The notes below the pieces were generated by a model. That model saw only the letters and a program-made list of their open reading frames with translations, had not been told where the DNA came from and made no database searches. 64,000 nucleotides of DNA from Streptomyces sp. man185 (GTDB lineage: Bacteria; Actinomycetota; Actinomycetes; Streptomycetales; Streptomycetaceae). Location: positions 1 through 64,000 of the forward strand of contig NTHE01000018.1 of NCBI GenBank assembly GCA_002551355.1, read 5' to 3'. The position numbers and the translations under genes were made by a program. This document shows, in pieces, positions 42,721 through 50,747 of the stretch (position 1 is its first letter; each line of letters opens with the position of its first letter).

Positions 42721-43353
42721 ATGGCGCAACCGAAACAGGAGCGGGCGGAACAAACCCGCCGCGCACTGCTGCACGCAGCCGCTGAGGTCTTCGACGAGTT
42801 CGGCTACGCGGGGGCCAGCATCACGCGCATCCTCAAGCGCGCCGGGGTGACGGCAGGGGCTCTCTATTTCCACTTCGGGTCCAAGGAGGACCTGGCCAAG
42901 GCGGTGATGAACAGCCAGCCGGAGACGCTCGTCCCGCTGCTCGCGGCCGGCGGCCTCCAGCGGCTCATCGACCTCACCCTCGTGTGGTCGTGGCAGCTCC
43001 AGCGCGACCCGCTGCTGCGGGCCGGCGTACGGCTGACGAACGAGCAGGCCTCCATCGACGGCTCCCTCAACGCCGACCCGTACGAGAACTTCCGCGGGAT
43101 CATGGTCGGCTGCCTGCGCGAGGCGCTGGAGGCCGGGGAGCTGCAGCCCGGCGTCGACCCGTCCGTGGTAGCGGAGTTCGTGGTGGCCGCCTGTACCGGA
43201 ATGCAGATGTACTCCAACGTCGTCAGCGGCCGCCGGGACCTTCCCGAGCGCACCCAGCAGATGTGGAACCTGATCCTGCCCGGCATCGCGGTCCCGTCCG
43301 TGATCACCCGCGCCGAGACGGCCCCCGCCCGCGGCGCCGCGCTGATGCCCTGA
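42721..43353 (+). CDS. Gamma-butyrolactone receptor (ArpA/ScbR-like TetR)
   Basis: 210 residues from ATG 42721 (GGAAGGTGAG upstream). The DNA-binding part is the textbook one: KQERAEQTRRALLHAAAEVF, GYAGASITRILKRAGVTAG, ALYFHFGSKEDLAKAVM. The C-terminal ligand domain contains the conserved Trp near LIDLTLVWSWQLQRDP, which in ArpA-like receptors contacts the butyrolactone. Divergent from afsA with the palindrome between, so it should control both. It reads on to the HAD and SDR genes. Confidence 0.9.
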   Translation: MAQPKQERAEQTRRALLHAAAEVFDEFGYAGASITRILKRAGVTAGALYFHFGSKEDLAKAVMNSQPETLVPLLAAGGLQRLIDLTLVWSWQLQRDPLLRAGVRLTNEQASIDGSLNADPYENFRGIMVGCLREALEAGELQPGVDPSVVAEFVVAACTGMQMYSNVVSGRRDLPERTQQMWNLILPGIAVPSVITRAETAPARGAALMP

Positions 43354-43390
43354 CCTGCTCCGCCCGTTTCGACGAACCCTACGGAGAAGC

Positions 43391-44110
43391 ATGCTCACCC
43401 TGCGCCTGGCCGCCCTGAACATCGACGGTGTCCTGCTCAACGACACCTTCAGCCCGGTGATCCATCACTTCATCGTCAGCAGAGGCGGCACGTACTCCCC
43501 CGAGCTGGAGAGATCGATCTTCTCCCAGCCGCAGCACATAGCCGGCCGGCTGCTCTCGGCCGCCGTCGGCGGCGGCATGACCGGCGAGGAAGCGCTCGCC
43601 GCCTACTTCGAGGACCGCGCCGCCTTCCTCGACCGCCACCCGGTCACGGTCACGCCGGGCACGCACGAGCTGCTCCTGAGGCTGCGGGGCGCGGGGCTGC
43701 GCACGATCTGCTACGGCGGTCTCGGCAAGGACCACTTCGACCGCCATCTGGGCCGGTACGCCGAGTTGTTCGACGGCCCCGGCTACGTCTGCACCAACGA
43801 CTTCCGCCCCGGCCTCAAGGAGATCACCGAGGACGTGTTCGGGCTCCGCCCCGAGCAGGCCCTCTTCGTCGACGACGTGGCCAGGGTCGCCGACGAGGCC
43901 CGTGAGCTGGGCAGCGCCTTCGTCGGCCGCCCCTCCACCTTCGTCCACAGCCACCAGCGCGCCCTGATGCGGGAGTCGGGCGTCCAGCACCTGATCAGCG
44001 GCCTCGACGAGCTCGACGACGCCCTGGTGCACCGGATCGACCGGGAGCTCGGCGCGGGCACGTTCTGGAGCCCCGCCCCGGTCCCGGCCGGGCTCGGGGT
44101 CTCCGCGTGA
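43391..44110 (+). CDS. HAD-fold protein with Asn in place of the nucleophile Asp
   Basis: 239 residues. HAD superfamily signs: motif I AALNIDGVLL, motif III region GLRTICYGGLGKDHFDRHL and motif IV LFVDDVARVADEAREL. The nucleophile Asp of DxD is Asn10 (NID), codon AAC, while the second Asp12 is kept. HAD phosphatases in related signal clusters (for example MmfP) dephosphorylate the butenolide precursor; this change would block the usual covalent phospho-Asp route. It is 37 bp after the receptor and overlaps the SDR by 4 bp, so its link to signalling is good. Confidence 0.75.
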   Translation: MLTLRLAALNIDGVLLNDTFSPVIHHFIVSRGGTYSPELERSIFSQPQHIAGRLLSAAVGGGMTGEEALAAYFEDRAAFLDRHPVTVTPGTHELLLRLRGAGLRTICYGGLGKDHFDRHLGRYAELFDGPGYVCTNDFRPGLKEITEDVFGLRPEQALFVDDVARVADEARELGSAFVGRPSTFVHSHQRALMRESGVQHLISGLDELDDALVHRIDRELGAGTFWSPAPVPAGLGVSA

Positions 44111-44877
44111 GAGCGGGCGGCACGCTGCTGTCCGACAAGGTGGCGCTGATCACCGGCGCCTCCAGCGGAATCGGTGCCGCGGCGGCCCAGCACTTCGCCG
44201 ACGAGGGAGCCGCCGTCGTGCTGGTGGCCCGCAGGACCCACCTGGTCGAGGAGGTCGCCGAACGCATCCGCAAGGACGGCGGCCGGGCCGTGGCCGTGCC
44301 GGGCGACGTCACCCGCCGGGCGGACATGGACCGGGCCGTCGCCACGGCGGTCGAGCGGTTCGGCAGGCTCGACTGCGCGTTCAACAACGCCGGTTTCGCG
44401 AGCGCCGGAGCCACCCTGCACGAACTGGCCGACGACGTCTTCGACCGCACCATGGACGTCAACGTGCGCGGCGTGTGGAACTGTCTGCGCGCCCAGATCC
44501 CCGCCATGCTGCCGGCCGGCGCCGGCGCGGTGGTCAACACCTCCAGCGTCGCGGGTGTACGCGCCACCGCCGCCTCCGCGCCCTACGTGGCAGCGAAGCA
44601 CGCGGTCCTCGGCCTGACCAGGGCGGCGGCCGCGGAGTACGGCGCGCACGGCATCCGCGTCAACGCCCTCGTCGTGGGCAGCACCGACACGGAGATGATG
44701 GACGGCGTCCTGGCGGCCGGACCCGCCGTACGCGCCGACTTCGGCGGCAAGGCGATCCAGCAGCGTCTGGCCGATCCGACGGAGATCGCCCGCGCCGCCG
44801 CCTGGCTCTGCTCGGACGCCTCGTCCTTCACCACCGGGGCCGCCCTCGCGGTGGACGGCGGCCGGACCGCCAAGTAG
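44107..44877 (+). CDS. Short-chain dehydrogenase/reductase
   Basis: 256 residues, GTG 44107 overlapping the HAD stop. Classical SDR: NADP-binding TGASSGIGAAAA, NNAG, active-site Ser/Tyr/Lys in NTSSVAGVRA...PYVAAKHAVL, and TGAALAVDGG at the end. In butyrolactone systems an SDR reduces the 6-keto group of A-factor type signals to the hydroxyl form. Its coupling to HAD and receptor suggests such a role, but substrate is not proven. Confidence 0.85.
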   Translation: MRAGGTLLSDKVALITGASSGIGAAAAQHFADEGAAVVLVARRTHLVEEVAERIRKDGGRAVAVPGDVTRRADMDRAVATAVERFGRLDCAFNNAGFASAGATLHELADDVFDRTMDVNVRGVWNCLRAQIPAMLPAGAGAVVNTSSVAGVRATAASAPYVAAKHAVLGLTRAAAAEYGAHGIRVNALVVGSTDTEMMDGVLAAGPAVRADFGGKAIQQRLADPTEIARAAAWLCSDASSFTTGAALAVDGGRTAK

Positions 44878-44880
44878 GGC

Positions 44881-44937
44881 GTACGCCCCCGGCGCCTGCC
44901 ACCCAGGGAGGAAGGGGGGCAGGCGCCGGGGGCGTAC
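44881..44937. terminator. 20-bp hairpin between convergent SDR and SMR genes
   Basis: GTACGCCCCCGGCGCCTGCC (44881-44900) pairs perfectly with 44918-44937 over a 17-nt loop. It ends the receptor operon and the SMR operon from the opposite side. Confidence 0.8.
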
Positions 44938-44949
44938 CGTCGAGGAGCG

Positions 44950-45369
44950 TCAGACCTGGACCGCGCTGGGCCGGTCGGTGAGGCGCTCGGGCGCCTGGGC
45001 CGGGGCGACGGCCTCCGAGGGCTTCGTACGGTCGGCGAGCTTCAGCCAGATGACGCCGACGATGATGACGGCCAGCCAGACACCCTTGGCCACGGTGAGG
45101 GTCTCGTCGAAGAAGAGCGGGCCGAGGACTGCTGCACCGACTGCGCCGATGCCCGCCCAGACGGCGTAGCCGATGCTCACGTCGATCGTCCGCAGGGCGA
45201 GGCTCAGCGCGTAGAGCGTCAGCAGGAAGAACACCACGGCGACCAGGGACCAGGTCAGGACGGTGAAGCCTTCGCTGCCGCCGACGGCGAGCGCGTATCC
45301 GATCTCGAAGCCTCCGGCGAGCAGGAGCGAGAGCCAGGCGTTGGTGGAGCTCTTGGCTGCGTTGGACAT
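44950..45369 (-). CDS. Small multidrug resistance efflux protein (subunit 2)
   Basis: 139 residues, SMR family: four helices with the essential membrane Glu in LLLAGGFEIGYALAVGGSEG, then FFLLTLYALSLALRTID, GYAVWAGIGAVGAAVLGPLFF and AVIIVGVIWLKLAD. The C-terminal 25 residues are polar and Pro/Ala-rich. It is encoded 90 bp downstream of a second SMR gene, so the two likely form a hetero-oligomeric pump (EbrAB-like). Probably exports a product of the cluster or a related toxic cation. Confidence 0.88.
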   Translation of the reverse strand: MSNAAKSSTNAWLSLLLAGGFEIGYALAVGGSEGFTVLTWSLVAVVFFLLTLYALSLALRTIDVSIGYAVWAGIGAVGAAVLGPLFFDETLTVAKGVWLAVIIVGVIWLKLADRTKPSEAVAPAQAPERLTDRPSAVQV

Positions 45370-45459
45370 GGAGGTGGGTCCTCTCTCAAGGGTGTCGTCA
45401 GGTGGTGTGCGGGGTGCGCCGCGTGCGGCGCGAGCGCGGCCGGGAGACGCGCTCCGGGG

Positions 45460-45780
45460 TCAGGCGGAGCCGCTCAGCTGCAGGCCGACGACGCCACCGA
45501 TGACGAGGACGATGCCGATCGCCTTGTTCCAGTTCAGGCGCTGGCCGAAGAACAGCGCGCCGAGGATGGTGATGCCGACGCCCGCGACGGACGTCCACAG
45601 GGCGTAGCCGACGCCGACGTCGAAGGTCAGCAGCGCCTTGCTGAGGAAGAAGGTCGCGGCGGCGCCGCTGGCCAGGGTGATGGAGGTCCACTTGCGGTTC
45701 TTGAAGCCCTCGGCCTTTCCGGCGGCGATGGCGACGAGGATTTCGAAGGCGACGGCGATGGCGAGGTAGAGCCAGTGCAT
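45460..45780 (-). CDS. Small multidrug resistance efflux protein (subunit 1)
   Basis: 106 residues, the normal SMR length. Essential Glu in WLYLAIAVAFEILVAIAAGKAEG (split motif FEILVAIA), then FFLSKALLTFDVGVGYALW, GVGITILGALFFGQRL and GIVLVIGGVVGLQLS. Paired with the next gene. Transcribed after the deaminase on the same strand with a 91-bp gap. Confidence 0.9.
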   Translation of the reverse strand: MHWLYLAIAVAFEILVAIAAGKAEGFKNRKWTSITLASGAAATFFLSKALLTFDVGVGYALWTSVAGVGITILGALFFGQRLNWNKAIGIVLVIGGVVGLQLSGSA

Positions 45781-45871
45781 GGGAGGTCCTTCCGAGCGGT
45801 GAATGAACGATGAGGGGCGAGCGCGGGTGAGGTGGAGCGGGCAGGGGCGGGGCGTGGTGGAGCCCCGGGCG

Positions 45872-46348
45872 TCAGCGGGCCCGGCTCTGCGTGAGGAAGT
45901 CCTGGAACGGCTCCTCCGCTTCGGGGAGTTGCAGCGCCGTGACCTTGAGCGGCCAGTCCGCCGGATCCTGGGCGAGGAGGGAGTACGTGCTCGTGTAGTC
46001 GAAGCCGTACCGGGCGGCGGTCCTGCGGTCGGCGGCGTGCACGATGTGGCCGATGCCGGCGTACCGCGCCGCCAGGTAGCACAGGGCGCAGGGTTCGCCG
46101 GAGGCGATCAGGGTGGCTCCGGCGACGGCGCGGATCCCGTGCCGGGTGGTGGCCTCCCGGAGGGCGACGACCTCGGCGTGCGCGGTCGGGTCGTTGTCCT
46201 CGCGGACCCGGTTGAAGCCGGTCCCCAGGATGCGTCCGTTGCCGACGACCACACCGGAGAAGGGGATGCCGCCCTGGGCGACATGCTCACGGCTGAGCCG
46301 GATCGCTTCGTGGGCGAAGCCCGTCAGTTCGCTTTCCTGAGTACACAT
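45872..46348 (-). CDS. Nucleoside/CMP deaminase-like zinc enzyme
   Basis: 158 residues from ATG 46348, since the longer frame to 46414 lacks a start signal. The zinc-binding sites are PTAHAEVVALREA (His and catalytic Glu) and SGEPCALCYLAARY (PCxxC). The family hydrolyses the amino group of cytosine, guanine or nucleosides. The tail FDYTSTYSLLAQDPADWPLKV is typical of the deaminase group but substrate is not clear. It has two motif copies upstream and is the first gene of a deaminase-SMR-SMR operon, so a role in resistance or product modification is possible. Confidence 0.85.
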   Translation of the reverse strand: MCTQESELTGFAHEAIRLSREHVAQGGIPFSGVVVGNGRILGTGFNRVREDNDPTAHAEVVALREATTRHGIRAVAGATLIASGEPCALCYLAARYAGIGHIVHAADRRTAARYGFDYTSTYSLLAQDPADWPLKVTALQLPEAEEPFQDFLTQSRAR

Positions 46349-46384
46349 GAGCGGTTCGTCTCCCGAGTGGCTTCCATCGATTGC

Positions 46385-46400
46385 TTGCCTGCACATGCAA
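46385..46400 (+). promoter_or_regulatory. Regulatory motif copy E (deaminase operon promoter)
   Basis: TTGCCTG-CA-CATGCAA, 37 bp upstream of the deaminase ATG (46348, minus strand). Confidence 0.55.
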
Positions 46401-46451
46401 CTGAGTACTCCCACGGATCACCGTCGGCGACCCGTTCCGTGGGTACTAATC

Positions 46452-46467
46452 TTGCATGTGCAAGTAA
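46452..46467 (+). promoter_or_regulatory. Regulatory motif copy D (deaminase operon promoter)
   Basis: TTGCATG-TG-CAAGTAA, 104 bp upstream of the deaminase ATG, between it and the end of the OYE gene. Confidence 0.55.
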
Positions 46468-46473
46468 AGACTG

Positions 46474-47568
46474 TCAAGCGTGCGCGTGCGCGCGGGCGTT
46501 GTCCAACGTGGCCAGCGGCTCCAGCAGCCGCGGGTCGAACGGCGCCTGGGCCGCGCCCGCGGCCACGACGCGCGGCAGGCCGGGGTTGGCCAGGGCGGCC
46601 GTCCCGATCGCCAGGACATCGGCGTGCCGCCCGTCCAGGACGCGCCGCGCCAACGCCTCCTGGTGCAGCCCGCCGTTGGCGATCACGGGAAGTCCGGTGA
46701 CCGTACGGGCGAGCCCGGGAAGGGTCGGTCCGTCCGGGGACCAGTCCCGGCCGCTTCCCGCGAGATGCAGGTAGTCGGCGCCGGCCGAGGCGGCCGCCGT
46801 GAAGATGGCGCCCGCCTCGGCGTCGCCTCCCGGCCAGCGCCACGCGGGGTCGTTGATCTTCCCCTGGGAGAGGCGGACGCCGACCGTGAAGCCGGGCCCG
46901 GTCGCGGCTCCGACCTCGGCCGTCACCTCCCGCACGAGCCGCATGCGCTCCTCGACGCCCCCGCCGTACGCATCCGTGCGCAGATTGGTGTACGGGGTCA
47001 GGAACTGGTCGAGGAGATAGCCGTTGGCCGCATGGATCTCCACGCCGTCGAAGCCGGCGTCCCGCGCGCGGACCGCCGCCGCGGCGAAGCCGTCGACGAC
47101 CTCGGCGATCTGGCGGCGGGTCATCTCCATGGGCACGGGCCAGCGGCCGCCGCCGCGGTACTTGGCCAGCTGCTCCCCCAGCGGCCGTACCGCCGAGGGG
47201 CCCGCGGCCCGGTCGCGGAACCGGTTGCCCTGCGCGACCGCCCCGGCGTGCATCAGCTGCAGGACGATGCGCGCCCCGGCGGCGTGCGCCGCCTCGACGA
47301 CGGGCCGCCAGGCAGCGGCCTGTGCGTCGTCCGTCATGCCGGGCTGGTGCAGGTAGCCCTGGCTGAACGCGGTGTCGGTGTAGGTCCCCTCGGTGATCAG
47401 GAGTCCGAAGCCGCCCTCGGCGAAGGCCGCGTAGTACGCGGCCATCTCCGGGGTGGCCCGGCCGTCCTCGGTCGCGGAGACCCTGGTCATGGGGGCGAGG
47501 GCGAATCTGTTGCGCAGTTCGAGCCCCGCGAACCGGCAGGCCGCGAGGGCGGGGTGGGCGCCGGTCAC
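46474..47568 (-). CDS. Old yellow enzyme-type NADH:flavin oxidoreductase
   Basis: 364 residues, GTG 47568. FMN-dependent reductase of activated C=C bonds. FMN-barrel signs: NRFALAPMTRVSATEDG, IVLQLMHAGAVAQ, the substrate-binding VEIHAANGYLLDQFL, PYTNLRTDAYGGGVEERMRL and PVIANGGL. It starts 1 base after the DsbA stop, so it is translated with it. Substrate unknown; it could reduce or detoxify an enone or maleimide-like product. Confidence 0.92.
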   Translation of the reverse strand: MTGAHPALAACRFAGLELRNRFALAPMTRVSATEDGRATPEMAAYYAAFAEGGFGLLITEGTYTDTAFSQGYLHQPGMTDDAQAAAWRPVVEAAHAAGARIVLQLMHAGAVAQGNRFRDRAAGPSAVRPLGEQLAKYRGGGRWPVPMEMTRRQIAEVVDGFAAAAVRARDAGFDGVEIHAANGYLLDQFLTPYTNLRTDAYGGGVEERMRLVREVTAEVGAATGPGFTVGVRLSQGKINDPAWRWPGGDAEAGAIFTAAASAGADYLHLAGSGRDWSPDGPTLPGLARTVTGLPVIANGGLHQEALARRVLDGRHADVLAIGTAALANPGLPRVVAAGAAQAPFDPRLLEPLATLDNARAHAHA

Positions 47569-47569
47569 G

Positions 47570-48229
47570 TCAGCACTTCCCGTCGATGCCGCAGGACGCG
47601 CCGTAGACGGTCGCGTCCTCCTCCTGCCGCGCCTGGGCGTCGAGGATCGCCTTGCGCAACTGGGCGGGACGCGGGACGCCTTCGATCCGGATGTCCCCGA
47701 CGAGGAGGGTGGGGACCGACTGCACCTGGTGGGCCGCCGCCTCCCGCAGGGCCTCCTCGTGCCGGGCGCGATACCTGCCGTCCTCCAGCGCGGCCCGGAA
47801 ACCGGCCTCGTCGAGACCGACCTCGCCAGCCAGGGTGGCGAGGACGTCGGCCAGCCCCAGATCCCGGCTCTCCTGGAAGAAGGCCCGGAACAGCCGCTGG
47901 TTGTACTCCGTCCCCAGGCCCTGATCGGCCGCGTACTGATACCCGACGAAGGCGAGGGCCGTGTACGGCTGGGGAGAAACGTCGGGGAGCGTGATGTCGA
48001 CCCCCAGCCGGCGGGCCATGGGGTAGACGGCGCGCTCCCAGATGGCGGGCAGGTACTCGTCCTCCGGCCGCAGCGTGGGCTGGGGGTGGGGACGCAGCTC
48101 GAACGGCATCCACTCCACCTCCACCTCCGCGCCGACGTCCTTGATCGCCTCTTCCAGGGGACCTTCGGCCAGCATGCAGAACGGGCAGACGTAGTCGGAC
48201 CAGATCTTGATCTTCACGGGATCAGCCAT
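47570..48229 (-). CDS. DsbA-family (FrnE-like) thioredoxin-fold protein
   Basis: 219 residues. Thioredoxin-fold with the redox pair CPFC in IWSDYVCPFCMLAE and the cis-Pro in VQSVPTLLVGD. No signal peptide, so it acts in the cytoplasm as in FrnE/HCCA isomerase-like members. The C-terminus ends CGIDGKC, an extra Cys pair that may be redox active or bind metal. It is followed directly by the OYE gene. Motif copy F lies about 80 bp upstream. Confidence 0.88.
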   Translation of the reverse strand: MADPVKIKIWSDYVCPFCMLAEGPLEEAIKDVGAEVEVEWMPFELRPHPQPTLRPEDEYLPAIWERAVYPMARRLGVDITLPDVSPQPYTALAFVGYQYAADQGLGTEYNQRLFRAFFQESRDLGLADVLATLAGEVGLDEAGFRAALEDGRYRARHEEALREAAAHQVQSVPTLLVGDIRIEGVPRPAQLRKAILDAQARQEEDATVYGASCGIDGKC

Positions 48230-48309
48230 GCGCAGACCTCCAGGTCATTGATCGCGCAAGCAACAACATCCCCCGGCAGGGCGGCAGGAGTTGACGGACG
48301 AGCAGAAGG

Positions 48310-48325
48310 TTGCACGATCATGCAC
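48310..48325 (+). promoter_or_regulatory. Regulatory motif copy F (DsbA/GNAT divergent promoter)
   Basis: TTGCACG-AT-CATGCAC in the gap between the DsbA start (48229, minus) and the GNAT start (48411, plus). CAAGCAA at 48257-48263 may be a second half-site. Confidence 0.55.
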
Positions 48326-48410
48326 TTTAGTGTCAAGTCCGCCGCGCCCGGGGAGACGACAGCCGGGAAAGGTCTTGCGGGAGCGCTCCCGCAGGGCGAA
48401 GATCCCCCGC

Positions 48411-49028
48411 ATGACTCCTCCGCAGGCCGTGCTGCGCCCGTACCGCTCCGAGGACCGCGAGGCCCTCTTCGACATCTGCGTACGCACCGGGCACGAGGGC
48501 GGGGACGCCCGCCACCTCTACCCGGACCCCGGCCTGCTGCCGAACATCTTCGCGGCGCCCTACGCCGTCCTGGAGCCGGAGTTGGCCTTCGTGGTCGAGG
48601 ACGGCGGTCGCGCGGTCGGCTACATCCTCGGCACGGCGGACACCGCGTCCTTCGTCGACCGCTACCGTGCCGAATGGCTCCCCGGCCTCACCGACCGCTA
48701 CCCGGCCCCCGTACGCGAACCGGCCACCCCCGCCGAGGCGATGACCGCCCTGATGCACCACCCGGAGCGCATGATCCTGCCGGAGCTGGCCGACTACCCG
48801 GCCCATCTCCACATCGACCTGCTGCCGAGCCACCAGCGGTCCGGTTACGGGCGGCGGCTCATGGACGCCTTTCTCGCCGAGCTGCGCGAGCAGGGCGTCA
48901 AGGCGGTCCACTTGGGCATGCTCACCACCAACACCCGGGCCCGCGCCTTCTACGACCGCGTCGGCTTCCACGGGATCGCCGTTCCGGACGCCGGGCCCGT
49001 GACGTATCTCGGTCGCTCAACTCAATAA
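48411..49028 (+). CDS. GNAT-family N-acetyltransferase
   Basis: 205 residues from the ATG at 48411. The acetyl-CoA site is LLPSHQRSGYGRRLMDAFLA (the R/QxxGxG/A loop), then GMLTTNTRARAFYDRVGFHG, the typical C-terminal helix-strand. The protein is single-domain with a long insertion at residues 80-115. Acceptor unknown. Its 3' end overlaps the next minus-strand gene by 12 bp. It may be a local resistance enzyme or unrelated. Confidence 0.85.
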   Translation: MTPPQAVLRPYRSEDREALFDICVRTGHEGGDARHLYPDPGLLPNIFAAPYAVLEPELAFVVEDGGRAVGYILGTADTASFVDRYRAEWLPGLTDRYPAPVREPATPAEAMTALMHHPERMILPELADYPAHLHIDLLPSHQRSGYGRRLMDAFLAELREQGVKAVHLGMLTTNTRARAFYDRVGFHGIAVPDAGPVTYLGRSTQ

Positions 49029-49424
49029 CGCGTACGCCGCGTTGAACAGGATCAACGTGTGCACGAACCGCCCGGCGGACGTCGGCGGGTACCGCCACAT
49101 CAGCGGCCAGGTGTCGCCCCCGAGCGCGGGAACGGGTACGTAGCTGATCCGGCCCGTGGCTCCGTTGAACGTCGTCACCTCGCGCGGCCACGGCCGCCCC
49201 GCCGTCGACCCGGGCGGCACGAGGAAGTACACCCCGCGCCGGCCGTTCGACTCGGTGACGACGGGCCCCGGTTCGCGCCCGACCAGCTCCTCCATCAGAT
49301 CGGCCAGCCGCCGCCCGGCGTCACCGTCCACGCGGACCGCGTCGAATTGCACGCCCGCCTTGCGAAGGTGAAATCCGGAGTCCGGAATCCAGTCCGCTTT
49401 CAGCCCACCATTAGTTGCGTTCAC
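49017..49424 (-). CDS. Conserved small protein near the XRE/DUF397 pair
   Basis: 135 residues from GTG 49424. The pattern (DWIPDSGFHLRKAGVQFDAV, GPVVTESNGRRGVYFLVPPG, SYVPVPALGGDTWPLMWRYP) matches the hypothetical protein commonly next to helix-turn-helix and DUF397 genes in Streptomyces. It is convergent with the GNAT gene (12-bp overlap) and divergent to the XRE gene. Function unknown; no membrane span. Confidence 0.6.
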   Translation of the reverse strand: MNATNGGLKADWIPDSGFHLRKAGVQFDAVRVDGDAGRRLADLMEELVGREPGPVVTESNGRRGVYFLVPPGSTAGRPWPREVTTFNGATGRISYVPVPALGGDTWPLMWRYPPTSAGRFVHTLILFNAAYALLS

Positions 49425-49580
49425 GGGACGATTGTGACCCCGATCACCTAGCGTTATCCATGCCTGCCGAGGTGCGTCGTACAGCCGTTGACCTGCTCGA
49501 ACTTCGCTGGAGCGGAGTTGAGTCCAGCGGCTTCGCGTAGTGACCGGTTGAGTTCGGTTGAGTCGGAAAGAGATCGCGTA

Positions 49581-50417
49581 ATGGCAAGCTCCGAGAACAA
49601 GGAAACGGCCAGCCCGATGGCCCGGATGGTGGCCGAGGTCGCCCGGACACTGCGCGTCCAGCGCGGGTGGACGCAGGAGCAGGAAGGCAAGGAGATCGGC
49701 TACTCGGCGGCGGCGATCAGCGCCATGGAGACCTGCGCGCAGCCCGCCAGCGACGCGATGCTGGTCGAGTTGCAACGGGCACTGGGGAACGGCACGCGCA
49801 TCTTCGAGACGGCACGGAAGTACATGCGGATGGAGCGGCTGCCCGAGCAGTTCAAGGACTATGCGCTGCTGGAAGAGGCGGCGCTCGGCTTTCAGTTGTT
49901 CGCCACGAACGTCGTTCACGGGTTGTTCCAGACGGAGGCGTACGCGCGGGCGCTCATCGGTGGCGGATACCCGCCGCTCTCCGACGCGCGCGTGGAAGAG
50001 CTGGTCCAGCTCCGGATGGCCCGCGCGGCCCTCTTCGACCGCGACCCGCTCCCGATGATCGAGATCATCATCGACGAGTCCGTTCTGCGGCGCGTCATCG
50101 GCAGTGAGGAGATCATGCGGGAGCAGTTGCTCCATCTCGTGGAGTGCGCCCGGCGGCGTAATGTCACGCTGCTGGTGCTGCCCCTGGACGCGGGCAAGTA
50201 CGGGGAGTACGCAGGAGCTCGCGGCGAGATGAATCTGGTGGAAACTCCGGAGCACGAACACCTCGTCTATCTGGAGGTGCAGGACGAGAGCCTGCTGATC
50301 AGTGCCCCGGCAAAGGTGAGCACGTACGCCCAGCGCTATGCGAAGATCCGGTCACAGGCCCTGGGTCCTCGTGAATCGCTGGACCTCATCATGCGGTTGG
50401 CAGGAGTGACGGAATGA
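49581..50417 (+). CDS. XRE-family helix-turn-helix regulator with DUF5753
   Basis: 278 residues from ATG 49581. N-terminal helix-turn-helix (VARTLRVQRGWTQEQEGKEI, GYSAAAISAMETCAQP), then a DUF5753-type domain with LEEAALGFQLFATNVVHGLFQT, the QTEAYARAL motif and PLPMIEIIIDESVLRRVIG. This is the BldB-like partner type: XRE plus DUF397 pairs that influence development and antibiotic production. The DUF397 gene follows with a 4-bp overlap. Confidence 0.9.
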   Translation: MASSENKETASPMARMVAEVARTLRVQRGWTQEQEGKEIGYSAAAISAMETCAQPASDAMLVELQRALGNGTRIFETARKYMRMERLPEQFKDYALLEEAALGFQLFATNVVHGLFQTEAYARALIGGGYPPLSDARVEELVQLRMARAALFDRDPLPMIEIIIDESVLRRVIGSEEIMREQLLHLVECARRRNVTLLVLPLDAGKYGEYAGARGEMNLVETPEHEHLVYLEVQDESLLISAPAKVSTYAQRYAKIRSQALGPRESLDLIMRLAGVTE

Positions 50418-50650
50418 GCAGCACCCTCCGGTGGTTCAAGTCGAGCCACAGCAGCGACAGCGGCGGCAACTGCATCGAGGTCGCCTTCGACTGGCGTACG
50501 TCCTCCTACAGCAGCTCCAGCGGCGGCGACTGCGTCGAGGTCGCCACCTGCCCCCACTCCGTCCACGTCCGTGACTCCAAGGTGACCGACGGGCCGGTCT
50601 TCGCCGTCGCGCCCGACGCCTGGTCGGCGTTCGTCACTTGGGCGGAGTGA
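50414..50650 (+). CDS. DUF397 protein with two DUF397 motifs
   Basis: 78 residues. The DUF397 signature WxxSSxSxxGGxCVEVA occurs twice: FKSSHSSDSGGNCIEVAF (residues 8-25) and WRTSSYSSSSGGDCVEVAT (27-45), then VHVRDSKV and a Trp near the end. Typical members have one, so this one has a duplicated motif. It forms the standard pair with the XRE gene through a 4-bp overlap. Confidence 0.85.
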   Translation: MSSTLRWFKSSHSSDSGGNCIEVAFDWRTSSYSSSSGGDCVEVATCPHSVHVRDSKVTDGPVFAVAPDAWSAFVTWAE

Positions 50651-50747
50651 GCCGAGCGCGCTCACCGAACGGACCGCCGCTTCCCCGCTCACGGGAGGCG
50701 GCGGTCCTGTCGTATCCGCTGGTGGCGGCCGTGTTAGCGTCGGAATC

